Shown piece by piece: positions 7,740 to 15,942 of a stretch of 42,477 nucleotides of DNA. The notes below the pieces were generated by a model. It had not been told where the DNA came from and searched no databases. It was given only the letters and a program-made list of their open reading frames with translations. A program made the translations under genes and the position numbers. Position 1 is the first letter of the stretch, and the number at the start of each line of letters is the position of its first letter. Location of the stretch: assembly GCA_023412745.1 (NCBI GenBank), contig JAEZBZ010000033.1:1-42477 (forward strand), read 5' to 3'. Source of the stretch: Pseudomonadota bacterium. GTDB lineage: Bacteria; Pseudomonadota; Alphaproteobacteria; Rhizobiales; Hyphomicrobiaceae.

Positions 7740-9224
7740 TCAGGCCACGTTCGTTGCAGCCGAGCGTCCGGCGATCTTTCCGAACACAGCGCCGGCCATG
7801 AGGCCGGTGCCACCGGGATAGTTGAAATAGAACAATCCGCCGACTAATTCGCCCGCTGCATACAGGCCCGGAATTGGCTGCAGGTCCGTATCAAGCACAT
7901 TAGCGTCGGTATTTACGCGCAAACCGCCAAACGTGAATGTGATCCCGCAGGTGATCGCGTAAGCCTCGATCGGACCGTCGCCGATGGTGTTGGCCCAGTT
8001 CGACTTCGGTATCGCCAGTCCCTTGGTTCTGCGTCCGTCTTTGACATTCGGATTGAATGTGACCGATTGATCGACAGCCGCGTTGTACTCGCGGATCGTC
8101 TTCAAGAAACCTTCTGGATCAACGCCTTCGAGCTTCGTTGCCAGTTCTTCGACGGTATTGGCTTCGACCTTGGTGATCTGTCGGATGCGATATTCATCGC
8201 GCAACAGGTGCTTCACCTTGGAGTCGAAGATTTGCCAAGCGAACTGGCCTGGCTGTTCGAGTACTGCGCGACCGTACTTCGCGTAGGTGTAGTTGCGAAA
8301 ATCAGCACCTTCGTCGACGAAGCGTTCGCCTTTGGCATTGATCATCAGGCCGAACGGATACGAGTGCTTCTGGAACTGATCGCCGACGTCAAGGTCGCCG
8401 AATTCCGGAGCATTACGTTCCCAGCCGACGGCATGGCAGCCAGACCAATTGCCGTAAGGAGACGCGCCGATATCGAGCGCCATGCGGATACCGTCGCCGT
8501 TGTTGAACCGCGAACCGCGCACCTTGGCCATTTCCCAATTCGGGCCGAGATAGCGCGAACGCCATTCAGAGTTGGCTTCAAAGCCACCCGAAGCCAGCAC
8601 GACGGATTTGGCGCGGAATTCGACGGCCTTGCCATTCTGCTTGGCGCGCACGCCCTTCACCGTGAAGTCTTCATAAATCAGGCTGAGGGCGCGGGTATCA
8701 TAAAAGATCTCCACTCCTTTTTCGCGGGCGCTGGCGGTCAGCGAGTCGACCAAGCCCGGACCACCGCCCGTTGACTCGACCGTGAGGCCACCCCAAAACT
8801 TGAAGCGGCCATCGACTTTGAAAGCCTGCCGGCCATAGATCGGCACGAAGCGAACGCCCTTGGAGCGCATCCACTTCATCGTGTCGAAACTGCGTCGCAC
8901 AAGCAACTCAACCATGTCCGGATCAGTCCGGAACTGAGTGACACGGGCCATATCATCGAAAAACTGATCTTCGCTGTACGAGCCGAAGTCCGTAATCGCG
9001 AGTTCTTCTTCGGTAAGATCCGTCACGACCTGCCGCAGATCGTCAACAGAAGCATAGGCAAAGCGGATGGCGCCGGCGGTGAAACGGCTGTTGCCGCCAC
9101 TCTCACTTTCGGGCGCGCAATCAATCACGATTACGCGGGCACCGGATTCTTGCGCAGATAATGCTGCGCACAGCGCGGCATTACCGGCGCCGACGACGAT
9201 CACGTCGCTGGAAAAGGCCTCCAT
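7740..9224 (-). CDS. FAD-dependent dehydrogenase, fumarate reductase/TcuA-like flavoprotein
   Basis: 494 residues, cytoplasmic, no signal peptide. The start ATG at 9224 has an AGGAGCT site eight bases upstream. It begins with an FAD fold (VIVVGAGNAALCAALSAQ) and ends with the GGLFYFNYPGGTGLMAGA segment characteristic of tricarballylate dehydrogenase TcuA and related flavoproteins. Such enzymes introduce or remove a double bond next to carboxylates. No TcuB-like electron-transfer protein or TcuC transporter is near, so tricarballylate is not established as the substrate. It is divergent from an acetolactate-synthase-like gene, with operator B between them. Confidence 0.85.
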   Translation of the reverse strand: MEAFSSDVIVVGAGNAALCAALSAQESGARVIVIDCAPESESGGNSRFTAGAIRFAYASVDDLRQVVTDLTEEELAITDFGSYSEDQFFDDMARVTQFRTDPDMVELLVRRSFDTMKWMRSKGVRFVPIYGRQAFKVDGRFKFWGGLTVESTGGGPGLVDSLTASAREKGVEIFYDTRALSLIYEDFTVKGVRAKQNGKAVEFRAKSVVLASGGFEANSEWRSRYLGPNWEMAKVRGSRFNNGDGIRMALDIGASPYGNWSGCHAVGWERNAPEFGDLDVGDQFQKHSYPFGLMINAKGERFVDEGADFRNYTYAKYGRAVLEQPGQFAWQIFDSKVKHLLRDEYRIRQITKVEANTVEELATKLEGVDPEGFLKTIREYNAAVDQSVTFNPNVKDGRRTKGLAIPKSNWANTIGDGPIEAYAITCGITFTFGGLRVNTDANVLDTDLQPIPGLYAAGELVGGLFYFNYPGGTGLMAGAVFGKIAGRSAATNVA

Positions 9225-9284
9225 GGGCGGAACAGCTCCTTTGATTCCGGCCGCAGGTGAGTTGTTGCGGCTTGGAATGTTTTA

Positions 9285-9305
9285 GGTATACAACCGCATA
9301 CAAAT
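9285..9305. promoter_or_regulatory. operator B, strongest copy of the GTATRC tandem motif
   Basis: On the minus strand it reads TTTGTATGC-GGTT-GTATAC-C: core GTATGC at 9301..9296 and GTATAC at 9291..9286. Both halves match the consensus exactly. It sits between the divergent TcuA-like and TPP-enzyme genes, about 61 bases from one start and 73 from the other, so it may control both. Confidence 0.72.
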
Positions 9306-9377
9306 CTATGCAGGCCCTCGTCAAGGCCCCTCTTCGGGTTTGTTTGCGAGCTGGCCGGAAACGCGCGGAGAAGGCCT

Positions 9378-10988
9378 ATGGATTGCTCAACTGTCATCGT
9401 CCGGTATCTCAAAGCGGCGGGAGTCCAGCGCGTCTTTGGTTATCCAGGTGACCCGAGCGTTCCGTTTCTGGAGGCCATGCGGCGCGAGGATATGGAGTTC
9501 GTGCTTGCAACCCGCGAGGGTACGGCGGGCCTGATGGCGGAGGCGGATGGCTTCATCAGCGGTCGCCCCGGTGTGTGCCTGTCCACTCTCGGTCCTGGAT
9601 CGTCCAATCTTGTCAATGCAGTTGCAAATGCTCTGCTCGATCGCGTTCCCATGATCGCCCTGTCGGGGCAGATCGAAACGAAGCGCGAGCAGCTCTTCAC
9701 ACACCAGGTGCTGGATCACAGCAAACTATTCGGGCCTATCTCGAAATGGACGGCGACCATCGCGCCGCATACCGTTGGTAGCATCGTGCGGCGCGGACTG
9801 CGTGTTGCAATGGCCGACCGGCCGGGGCCTGTTCATATTTCGACGCCGGCTGACTACGTTGGTGCTGTCGCGACCGATAGCGATATCGTCCTCCCCCCCA
9901 TGACGGAGACGGACGACGGTATCCGAGTTTTCAGGACGGCCGATGCTGCAGACCCCGTGAAACGGATTGCCGAAAGCCGGAGCCCGATCATCCTGGCTGG
10001 GATCTCTGCCCAGCGGGCGGGTGCTGGAGATTCGATCGTAGCGCTGGCCGAGCGCCTAGGCTGCCCAATCATCGTCGCGCCCATGGCAAAGGGAGTGGTG
10101 CCCGAAACCCATTCGTTATTCGCCGGTACGCTCGATATGGCCTGCAACGAAGTGGTCTGGGACTTTCTGCGCCGCGCGGATCTATTGTTGAATATCGGGT
10201 TTGATGCGGTGGAACTCATCAAGCCGTGGTCGGTGAAAGCTCCGGTCATCCATATCGATTCCACGCCGAACACTGATCAGATTTATTTTGCGGAAACCGA
10301 GATCGTCGGAAACATCCGCTCTGCTGTCCGATTCCTCGCAGAGTCTCTGCCGTCCAGTTCCGAGCGTTGGACCATGGCCGCAATCGCAGAGCACCGGTCA
10401 GTTTTGCGCGAGCGGTACTTCTCGGGCCGCGTGGCCGGCAAACTCAATCCAACGGATGTTGTGGAGACTATGCGCGCGGCGAGCCCGAATGACGCTATTG
10501 CGACCACAGATGTCGGCTCTCACAAGCTGCTGGTGGGGCAGGGCTGGACGACGCACGTGCCGCGCGGCGTGATGATGACCAATGGGCTCTCGTCGATGGG
10601 ATACTCGCTGCCGGCAGCGATTGCGGCTAAACTCCACGATCCGAGCCGCGATGTGGTCTGCTTCACTGGTGATGGTGGCTTGGCGATGGTGCAGGGCGAA
10701 CTGCGCGCAGCATCCACGCTGGGCCTGGGAATTACCGTTGTGGTCTTCTGTGACAACAGCCTCAATCGAATTGAATTGAAGCAGATGGCCAAGCAGTTTC
10801 CCAGCACCGGGACGCGCATTGATCCCACGAATGTTGCTCTTGCCGCCGAGAGCATGGCTTGCGACGGCATCATGGTGGATAGCGTGGCGGGCCTTGAGAG
10901 CGCGCTGGCTTCGCGCAATCCGGGCTCGACGAAGCCGCTGGTTATCGGCGCACAAATCGATCCCGAGCAGTATGCGGCGCAATTCTGA
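9378..10988 (+). CDS. thiamine diphosphate-dependent enzyme, acetolactate synthase large-subunit-like
   Basis: 536 residues with all three TPP-enzyme domains. The pyrimidine-binding catalytic Glu is E47 (ATREGTAGL), with LGPGSSNLVNAVANA after it; the diphosphate-binding motif is GDGGLAM at 431-437 with Asn460 closing the metal site. A GGAGAAGG site precedes the ATG. It lacks obvious hallmarks of sulfoacetaldehyde acetyltransferase Xsc, and there is no small regulatory subunit gene, so it is probably a catabolic decarboxylase or carboligase and not a valine-isoleucine synthase. It converges on a second TPP enzyme pair (11070..12191) and is divergent from a TcuA-like flavoprotein. The substrate is unknown. 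Confidence 0.87.
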   Translation: MDCSTVIVRYLKAAGVQRVFGYPGDPSVPFLEAMRREDMEFVLATREGTAGLMAEADGFISGRPGVCLSTLGPGSSNLVNAVANALLDRVPMIALSGQIETKREQLFTHQVLDHSKLFGPISKWTATIAPHTVGSIVRRGLRVAMADRPGPVHISTPADYVGAVATDSDIVLPPMTETDDGIRVFRTADAADPVKRIAESRSPIILAGISAQRAGAGDSIVALAERLGCPIIVAPMAKGVVPETHSLFAGTLDMACNEVVWDFLRRADLLLNIGFDAVELIKPWSVKAPVIHIDSTPNTDQIYFAETEIVGNIRSAVRFLAESLPSSSERWTMAAIAEHRSVLRERYFSGRVAGKLNPTDVVETMRAASPNDAIATTDVGSHKLLVGQGWTTHVPRGVMMTNGLSSMGYSLPAAIAAKLHDPSRDVVCFTGDGGLAMVQGELRAASTLGLGITVVVFCDNSLNRIELKQMAKQFPSTGTRIDPTNVALAAESMACDGIMVDSVAGLESALASRNPGSTKPLVIGAQIDPEQYAAQF

Positions 10989-10997
10989 AAAGAAAAA

Positions 10998-11033
10998 AAA
11001 GGGGGACCGATCATGATATCGGTCTCCCCTTTC
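10998..11033. terminator. bidirectional rho-independent terminator
   Basis: An imperfect hairpin with one bulge pairs AAGGGGGACCGAT with ATCGGTCTCCCCTT around a CATGAT loop. An A run lies on its left and a T-rich run (TTTCTTCTT) on its right. It separates two converging TPP-enzyme genes. Confidence 0.88.
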
Positions 11034-11069
11034 TTCTTATTGGCCGCAAGCGACTTGATTGTGGGCCGG

Positions 11070-11660
11070 TTAGCCGAGCAAGGCCCTGCGGAATATGATC
11101 TTGCGCTCCACCGCATCCCAATTCCGCCGGTAACGGCGAGAGGGGCCATCCGTGACTCGCAGCAGGACGAAGTTCGGTCCGGGCTTGCGCAAAACTTCTG
11201 AAGCCTCGGCGAGCTGGTTGCTGCTCGATACGTCCAATACGTTGACAAAGCCGCAGGCCTGCGCAACGCCCGCGAGATCAACGCCCATCGCGGTGTGGGT
11301 TTCCTGGTTGCCGGTCTCTCCGTAGTGCGCGTTGTCTACGCACAGGATGGACAGATTGGCAGGCTTCTTGGCTGCGATGGTTGCCAATGAGCCGAGGCTC
11401 ATCAGCAGATCTCCGTCGCCGGTCGCGACAAGGATCTTGCGCTCCGGTTGAGCCAACGCCAATCCATACCCTGCCATCGTGGCACCACCCATGGCGCCAC
11501 CGAACATGAAGGTGCTCGGAGCTTCTTGTGTCAGCTCCGCGATATCCTGGGCGATGCCCGCCAGGCCGGTAATGATGAGAAAGTCTTCATGCTGCCCGAG
11601 AACAACGGGAACAGCATCGCGTCGGTCGAGCGTCGCTTGAACGCCAGTCTGCGAACCCAT
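11070..11660 (-). CDS. sulfopyruvate decarboxylase beta-like TPP subunit (ComE-like)
   Basis: 196 residues, corresponding to the C-terminal, diphosphate-binding half of a TPP decarboxylase. GDGDLLM at 81-87 and Asn110 (CVDNAHYGETGNQ) form the cofactor site, and the GGAMGGATMAGYGLALA segment precedes it. Sulfopyruvate decarboxylase (ComDE) and phosphonopyruvate decarboxylase share this layout; they turn a C3 2-oxoacid with an anionic tail into the aldehyde. The alpha-type partner lies 15 bases upstream. Similar pairs of unknown substrate occur in many rhizobia, so the name gives the fold and likely chemistry and not a proven substrate. Confidence 0.83.
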   Translation of the reverse strand: MGSQTGVQATLDRRDAVPVVLGQHEDFLIITGLAGIAQDIAELTQEAPSTFMFGGAMGGATMAGYGLALAQPERKILVATGDGDLLMSLGSLATIAAKKPANLSILCVDNAHYGETGNQETHTAMGVDLAGVAQACGFVNVLDVSSSNQLAEASEVLRKPGPNFVLLRVTDGPSRRYRRNWDAVERKIIFRRALLG

Positions 11661-11675
11661 GACAAGTCTCCCGTG

Positions 11676-12191
11676 TCAGAACTTCTTGGCGCCGAGCAAT
11701 TGCTGTGACAGCAGCAGTGCGACGGGCATGCCGGCATTGAACGCCATGGTCATGGCGGCGGTGGCGGCTTGCATGACCTCGTCCGGGCGATTGGCGCGAA
11801 TGCAGGTTACGCCCATGGCTTCCAGAGCCGGCACAGTGCCCTGGCCCATGGCGACCTGCCACGGATTGCCCTCACCATACTCGCCACGCATGGTGACGAT
11901 GGCGAAGAAGGGGAAGCGTCCGGTTTGAACCAGGGACAGCATGTTGATGCAGTTTCCGACGCCGCTGGACTGCATCAGCAGCGCAGCCTTTGCGCCACCG
12001 AGATGTGCGCCAACTGCGAGCGCAACGCCTTCCTCTTCCGTGGTCAGCGTCACCGCTTTGACGTCCGGATCTTTCACCGCAGTCTCGATGAGGTATTTGT
12101 GGCCCCCATCCGGAACAAAGCTGATGATCGATATGCCTTCCTGGCGGATCAAATCATATAGCTGTTCTTGCCAAGTCTTCGTGGACGACAC
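11676..12191 (-). CDS. sulfopyruvate decarboxylase alpha-like TPP subunit (ComD-like)
   Basis: 171 residues, the pyrimidine-binding half. The TEEEG motif at 51-55 carries the activating Glu, followed by ALAVGAHLGGAKAALLMQSSG and the family's GEYGEGNPWQ. It starts at GTG 12191, with GGGAGACGAAA upstream. It forms an operon with the beta subunit, and operator C lies 33 bases before the start. The likely reaction is decarboxylation of a 2-oxoacid made by the neighbouring aminotransferase or hydroxyacid dehydrogenases, with the product passed to the aldehyde dehydrogenase at 16738. Confidence 0.83.
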   Translation of the reverse strand: MSSTKTWQEQLYDLIRQEGISIISFVPDGGHKYLIETAVKDPDVKAVTLTTEEEGVALAVGAHLGGAKAALLMQSSGVGNCINMLSLVQTGRFPFFAIVTMRGEYGEGNPWQVAMGQGTVPALEAMGVTCIRANRPDEVMQAATAAMTMAFNAGMPVALLLSQQLLGAKKF

Positions 12192-12223
12192 TTTCGTCTC
12201 CCTGCCAGCCAGCTTTCGGCCAC

Positions 12224-12244
12224 TTGTATACGATTGAATGCAAT
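12224..12244. promoter_or_regulatory. operator C upstream of the ComDE-like operon
   Basis: The plus-strand core is GTATAC (12226-12231), GATT, GAATGC (12236-12241), with TTG before it and AA after it. It lies 33 bases upstream of the GTG start of the decarboxylase alpha subunit and 27 bases beyond the stop of the preceding gene, so the decarboxylase operon has its own controlled promoter. A TTGTCA on the minus strand beside it is a possible -35. Confidence 0.68.
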
Positions 12245-12270
12245 TGACAAGATGTAGTCCTCGCCGGTGC

Positions 12271-13245
12271 CTATTCCAAGCGATTGACCACGTCCTCGCT
12301 GTCCCAGCCTTTACCGTCGAGACCGAGGATCAGGTTGTGCGCGACAGCCTTCGCGACTCGATCTGCAGCCGCTTTGGTCGCTGCGCCGCAGTGCGAGGTC
12401 AGCACCGTATTGTCGAGGCCGATGAGGGGATTGTCCGGATCGGGCGGCTCGACGGAGAAGGTGTCGGTTGCGTAGCCCCAGAGGTCGCCGCGACGCAGAG
12501 CGGCGGCCATTGCATGTTCATCGACAACTTCACCGCGGGCGGTGTTGACGACCAGGGCGCTGCGTTTCAGCAGTGCCAGGCGGCTTGCATTCAGCAAGTC
12601 GCGCGTATCGTCGTTGAGCGGGCAGTGCAGGCTGAGTACATCAGCGGTCTGTAGTACCTGCTCAAGCGAGGAGGCGCGCGAGACAGTATCGGGCACTTTC
12701 GCCGCAGTGACGTAGGGGTCGTAGACGAGAACCCTCATCCCGATTGCCAGAGCAATGTTGGCAACCCTACGTCCGATCGCACCATAGCCGATGATGCCCA
12801 ACGTCTGGCCGGACAGTTCCATGCCGCGGTCGATGGTTCGGATCCATTGGCCGCCCCGAACCTCGCGGTCGAGGATGCGGAAATTGCGCGCCAGCCCGAT
12901 CATGTGGCCGATCGCCATTTCCGCAACGGATTGGCTGTTGGCGCCGCGGGTAATCAACACCGGTACATTGCGTCCACGTGCAGCGGCGATGTCGACGTTG
13001 TCGTACCCGACGCCGTATTTTGAGATCACCTTCAGCGCCGGTGCGGCGGAAATGGCTGCCGCATCCAGGCCGATCGCCCGCGATATGATGCCATCGGGAT
13101 TCTCCCGCGCCAGCACCTCCGTTAGTTCGTCGGGTGACGTGGAGATAGGTAAGAAGATCAGTCGTACGCCGCGTTTTTCGAGCACTTCCATTGCGGGTGC
13201 GGCGAGGGAAGATGTCGTGACAACGACGGTTTCCTGTGAAGCCAT
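12271..13245 (-). CDS. D-isomer-specific 2-hydroxyacid dehydrogenase (SerA/SlcC-like)
   Basis: 324 residues; the ATG at 13245 has GGGGAAG upstream, and the longer frame overlaps the preceding gene. The NAD-binding fold is GIIGYGAIGRRVANIALAIG. The substrate loop SKYGVGYDNVDIAAA, the catalytic Arg in NTARGEVVDE, the Glu in DTFSVEPPDPDNPL and the His in TSHCGA are present. The family includes phosphoglycerate dehydrogenase and (S)-sulfolactate dehydrogenase SlcC. No ACT domain follows, which argues against a regulated serine-synthesis enzyme. It is cotranscribed with the aminotransferase (11-base gap). The likely role is conversion of a 2-hydroxyacid to the 2-oxoacid that the aminotransferase also yields. 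Confidence 0.88.
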   Translation of the reverse strand: MASQETVVVTTSSLAAPAMEVLEKRGVRLIFLPISTSPDELTEVLARENPDGIISRAIGLDAAAISAAPALKVISKYGVGYDNVDIAAARGRNVPVLITRGANSQSVAEMAIGHMIGLARNFRILDREVRGGQWIRTIDRGMELSGQTLGIIGYGAIGRRVANIALAIGMRVLVYDPYVTAAKVPDTVSRASSLEQVLQTADVLSLHCPLNDDTRDLLNASRLALLKRSALVVNTARGEVVDEHAMAAALRRGDLWGYATDTFSVEPPDPDNPLIGLDNTVLTSHCGAATKAAADRVAKAVAHNLILGLDGKGWDSEDVVNRLE

Positions 13246-13256
13246 ATCTACTTCCC

Positions 13257-14468
13257 CTAGTCGGGATCGCGCAGTGCGCCGCAGAAACGCTGAATCCGCG
13301 TGCACGCTTCCTCCAGTTGTTCTGTTGCGGCGGCGTAGGAAATCCTGAAGTTGGGGCCAGCGCCGAATGCCGAACCATGTACAACGGCAACGTTCTCAGC
13401 CTCTAGTAATTCGGCAACGAAATCTTCGTCCGTTTTGATGATGCGTCCGCTCGGGGCGATCTTGCCAATCAGTTTGGCGCAGGAGGGGAAGACATAGAAT
13501 GCCCCTTCCGGCTTGTGGCAATGCAGACCGTTAGCCTGATTGAGCATTGAGACCACCAGATCGCGACGCTGTTCAAAAGCTTTGCGGGAGGTCGCGATAT
13601 AGTCCTGCGATCCTTCGAGTGCTTCGACAGCAGCCCACTGTGCAATCGAGCAGGTGCCCGATGTTATCTGACTTTGCACTTTCTCCATTGCTTTGATCAA
13701 CTTCTCCGGCCCCGCACCGTAGCCGATCCGCCAGCCGGTCATAGCATAGGCTTTTGAGACGCCGTTCATTGTCAAGGTGCGCTCGTAGAGTTTCGGCTCT
13801 ACTGCGGCGAGGCTGGAGAACTTGAAGTCGCCATAGACCAGATGCTCATAGATGTCGTCGACGAATGCCCACACATGATCATGGCGAAGCAGGACTTCAG
13901 CGAGAGCTTTGAGTTCAGCTTGAGTATAGGCAGCACCCGATGGATTTGAGGGTGAGTTGAGGACCAGCCATTTCGTGCGCGGCGTAATGGCTTTTTCCAG
14001 CGCCTCGGGTGTCAATTTGAAGCCGCTATCGCCGGATGTCGCGATCGGGACCGGTGTACCGCCACACAGTCCGACCATCTCCGGATACGATACCCAGTAG
14101 GGGGTTGGAATGATGACTTCGTCGCCCTCATCCAGCGTCGCAAGCATGGCGTTTGCAATAACCTGTTTACCGCCTGTTGAAACGATCACCTGCGACGGCG
14201 CGTAGTCCAGACCGTTTTCGCGCTTAAACTTGTTTGAGATCGCCCGCCTTAGCTCGGGGATGCCCGCCACCGCAGTATAGTTCGTTTCGCCGCGCTGGAT
14301 GGCGGCCCAAGCTGCGCGCTTGATGTTATCAGGTGTATCAAAATCCGGTTGTCCGGAACTTAGCGCGATCACCTGGCGTCCTTGGGCAATCAAATCGCGC
14401 GCTTTCTGGGAGATCGCGATGGTTGCGGAGGGTTTGATGCGAGAAACTGCGCGTGAGATGAAGCTCAT
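13257..14468 (-). CDS. class I/II PLP aminotransferase (aspartate aminotransferase family, subgroup AAT-I)
   Basis: 403 residues from the ATG at 14468, the family's length. It shows the SSGQPDFDTP opening, the SNPSGAAY asparagine motif, the PLP lysine in MNGVSKAYAMTGWRIGY, and the substrate-carboxylate Arg in NFRISYAAA. It moves an amino group between an amino acid and a 2-oxoacid. Context (an amino acid importer, a 2-hydroxyacid dehydrogenase and a ComDE-like decarboxylase) suggests entry of an amino acid into the 2-oxoacid pool. The start region faces the DadA-like gene at 14597, with operator D between. Confidence 0.9.
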   Translation of the reverse strand: MSFISRAVSRIKPSATIAISQKARDLIAQGRQVIALSSGQPDFDTPDNIKRAAWAAIQRGETNYTAVAGIPELRRAISNKFKRENGLDYAPSQVIVSTGGKQVIANAMLATLDEGDEVIIPTPYWVSYPEMVGLCGGTPVPIATSGDSGFKLTPEALEKAITPRTKWLVLNSPSNPSGAAYTQAELKALAEVLLRHDHVWAFVDDIYEHLVYGDFKFSSLAAVEPKLYERTLTMNGVSKAYAMTGWRIGYGAGPEKLIKAMEKVQSQITSGTCSIAQWAAVEALEGSQDYIATSRKAFEQRRDLVVSMLNQANGLHCHKPEGAFYVFPSCAKLIGKIAPSGRIIKTDEDFVAELLEAENVAVVHGSAFGAGPNFRISYAAATEQLEEACTRIQRFCGALRDPD

Positions 14469-14543
14469 CGATACCGTGCTCTTTTGAACGGGTGCCTTGC
14501 CCAACCGAGATTTCTGCGACAGCGGAATGTCATCTAGTGCCAC

Positions 14544-14584
14544 TTGCCAATCTCTGCGCGCATTTGTATGCCTTTGAACGCAAT
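14544..14584. promoter_or_regulatory. operator D with overlapping promoter, divergent region
   Basis: The plus-strand core is GTATGC (14566-14571), CTTT, GAACGC (14576-14581), preceded by TTT and followed by AA. A possible rightward promoter is TTGCCA (14544-14549), 17 bases, TATGCC (14567-14572), which overlaps the site. The operator separates the aminotransferase operon from the operon that ends with the GntR regulator, so it would provide autoregulation. Confidence 0.66.
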
Positions 14585-14596
14585 CATCCAAGTGTG

Positions 14597-15928
14597 ATGT
14601 CTCAGGTCATGACAAATCTTCAGTACGAGCCTAACACGCCGCCGAATGCCTATACACACACAGCGCCTGCGATACCGTCGCTGCACGTGTTGTCAGGAGA
14701 AGTCAAAGCCGACGTTGTCGTGATTGGCGGCGGGGTGACGGGAAGCTCGGCTGCATTGCATCTGGCTGAGCGGGGCTGTGCGGTCGTCGTTCTCGAAGCC
14801 AATGAAATCGGCTGGGGCGGGAGCGGTCGGGCCTTCGGGCAGATCGTGCCTTATACCAAGCACTCCGAGGAGCTGGTTCTCAAGCACTTTGGCGCCGATC
14901 GGGGTCAGCGCCTGATCGACGCCACCGCTGCGGCACCCGATCTGGTCTATGACCTCATCGAAAAGCACAGCATTCAGTGTGAGGCGGTCAAGGCGGGTTT
15001 GCTGTTTGCTGCTCATTCACAGGATGGTCTGCGCGGCCTCGAAAAGCGAGCCGCATATTGGCAAGGTAAAGGCGCGCCGGTGTCGGTTGTCGGCCCGGCT
15101 GAAACCGCGCGGATGATCGGGTCGCCATTTTATCAGTATGCGCTGTTCGACAAGCGTGGCGGCACGCTTAACCCCTATGCCTATGCGCGGGGCTTGGCCA
15201 AGGCGGCTATTGCGGCAGGTGCGCGGATCTATGTCGGTTCGCCGATGCAGTCCAGCGTTCGGGAAGGCACGCGCTGGCGCATCTCGACCGGTCAAGGAAG
15301 CGTGATTGCGGACAAAGTCATTCTCGCCACGGATTCGTATAGCGGTAGCGCGGTTCCCGAGATGCAGCGCGGTCTCATCATGCTACGCGCCTATCAGATA
15401 GTGACGAAGCCGCTGCCGGCGTCGGTGCTGGAGACCATTCTCCCCGAGAGGCAGTCGATGACCGATACGCGCCGGCTGTTCTCCGGTATCCGTGTTCATC
15501 CCAGCGGCAGGCTGCACGTCAGCCTGGATGGTCCGGCATTCAATGTTGTTGGCCGCGCCTCTACCGACGCTGCGACTGAGCGCGTACGTAAGCTCTTCCC
15601 CCAGATCGGCGCGTTCGAATGGGACGAGTTATGGCGGGGCTGGGTCGGTGTTACGGTCAACGAATACCCGCGCCTGCTCGATATGGAGGACGGGCGCTTC
15701 GGAGCATTTGGATACAGCGGTCGTGGTCTCGCGCTGGGCACGCTTCTCGGGCGGGAACTCGCTCGGCACCTAACGGGCAATCATCCGGACGATCTGGTGT
15801 TGCCGCTGACGCAGCCGGAGCCGATTTACTGGCGCGGCGTCGCGCGCCCGTTGGTCAGCAGTTTGATGACGCTTTATCGCTTGCTCGATGCGCGCGACGA
15901 TCGTGGCGTCCGCGATGTGAAAGCATAA
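14597..15928 (+). CDS. FAD-dependent oxidoreductase, PuuB/DadA-like
   Basis: 443 residues from ATG 14597; an ATG at 14609 is nearly as likely, because neither has a strong ribosome-binding site. The FAD fold is VVVIGGGVTGSSAALHLAERG, followed by WGGSGRAFGQ, a segment typical of gamma-glutamylputrescine oxidase and related DAO-family enzymes. The C-terminus has WRGWVGVTVNEYPRLL and FGYSGRGLALGTLLGREL. Such enzymes oxidise amines or amino acids to imines, releasing aldehyde or oxoacid. It heads an operon with an SDR, an aldehyde dehydrogenase and a GntR regulator. An aldehyde-producing oxidation handed to the aldehyde dehydrogenase is a reasonable reading. Confidence 0.88.
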   Translation: MSQVMTNLQYEPNTPPNAYTHTAPAIPSLHVLSGEVKADVVVIGGGVTGSSAALHLAERGCAVVVLEANEIGWGGSGRAFGQIVPYTKHSEELVLKHFGADRGQRLIDATAAAPDLVYDLIEKHSIQCEAVKAGLLFAAHSQDGLRGLEKRAAYWQGKGAPVSVVGPAETARMIGSPFYQYALFDKRGGTLNPYAYARGLAKAAIAAGARIYVGSPMQSSVREGTRWRISTGQGSVIADKVILATDSYSGSAVPEMQRGLIMLRAYQIVTKPLPASVLETILPERQSMTDTRRLFSGIRVHPSGRLHVSLDGPAFNVVGRASTDAATERVRKLFPQIGAFEWDELWRGWVGVTVNEYPRLLDMEDGRFGAFGYSGRGLALGTLLGRELARHLTGNHPDDLVLPLTQPEPIYWRGVARPLVSSLMTLYRLLDARDDRGVRDVKA

Positions 15929-15942
15929 GGAAGGCAAGGCCC

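Noticed and set aside
9378..10988. Sulfoacetaldehyde acetyltransferase (Xsc) as the identity of the TPP enzyme
   Set aside because: It is shorter than Xsc and its N-terminal motifs (GYPGDPSVPF, ATREGTAGL) resemble acetolactate synthases and not Xsc; no phosphate acetyltransferase is adjacent.
12271..13245. Biosynthetic phosphoglycerate dehydrogenase (serA)
   Set aside because: It lacks the C-terminal ACT or intervening domain and is cotranscribed with a catabolic-looking aminotransferase under the shared operator.
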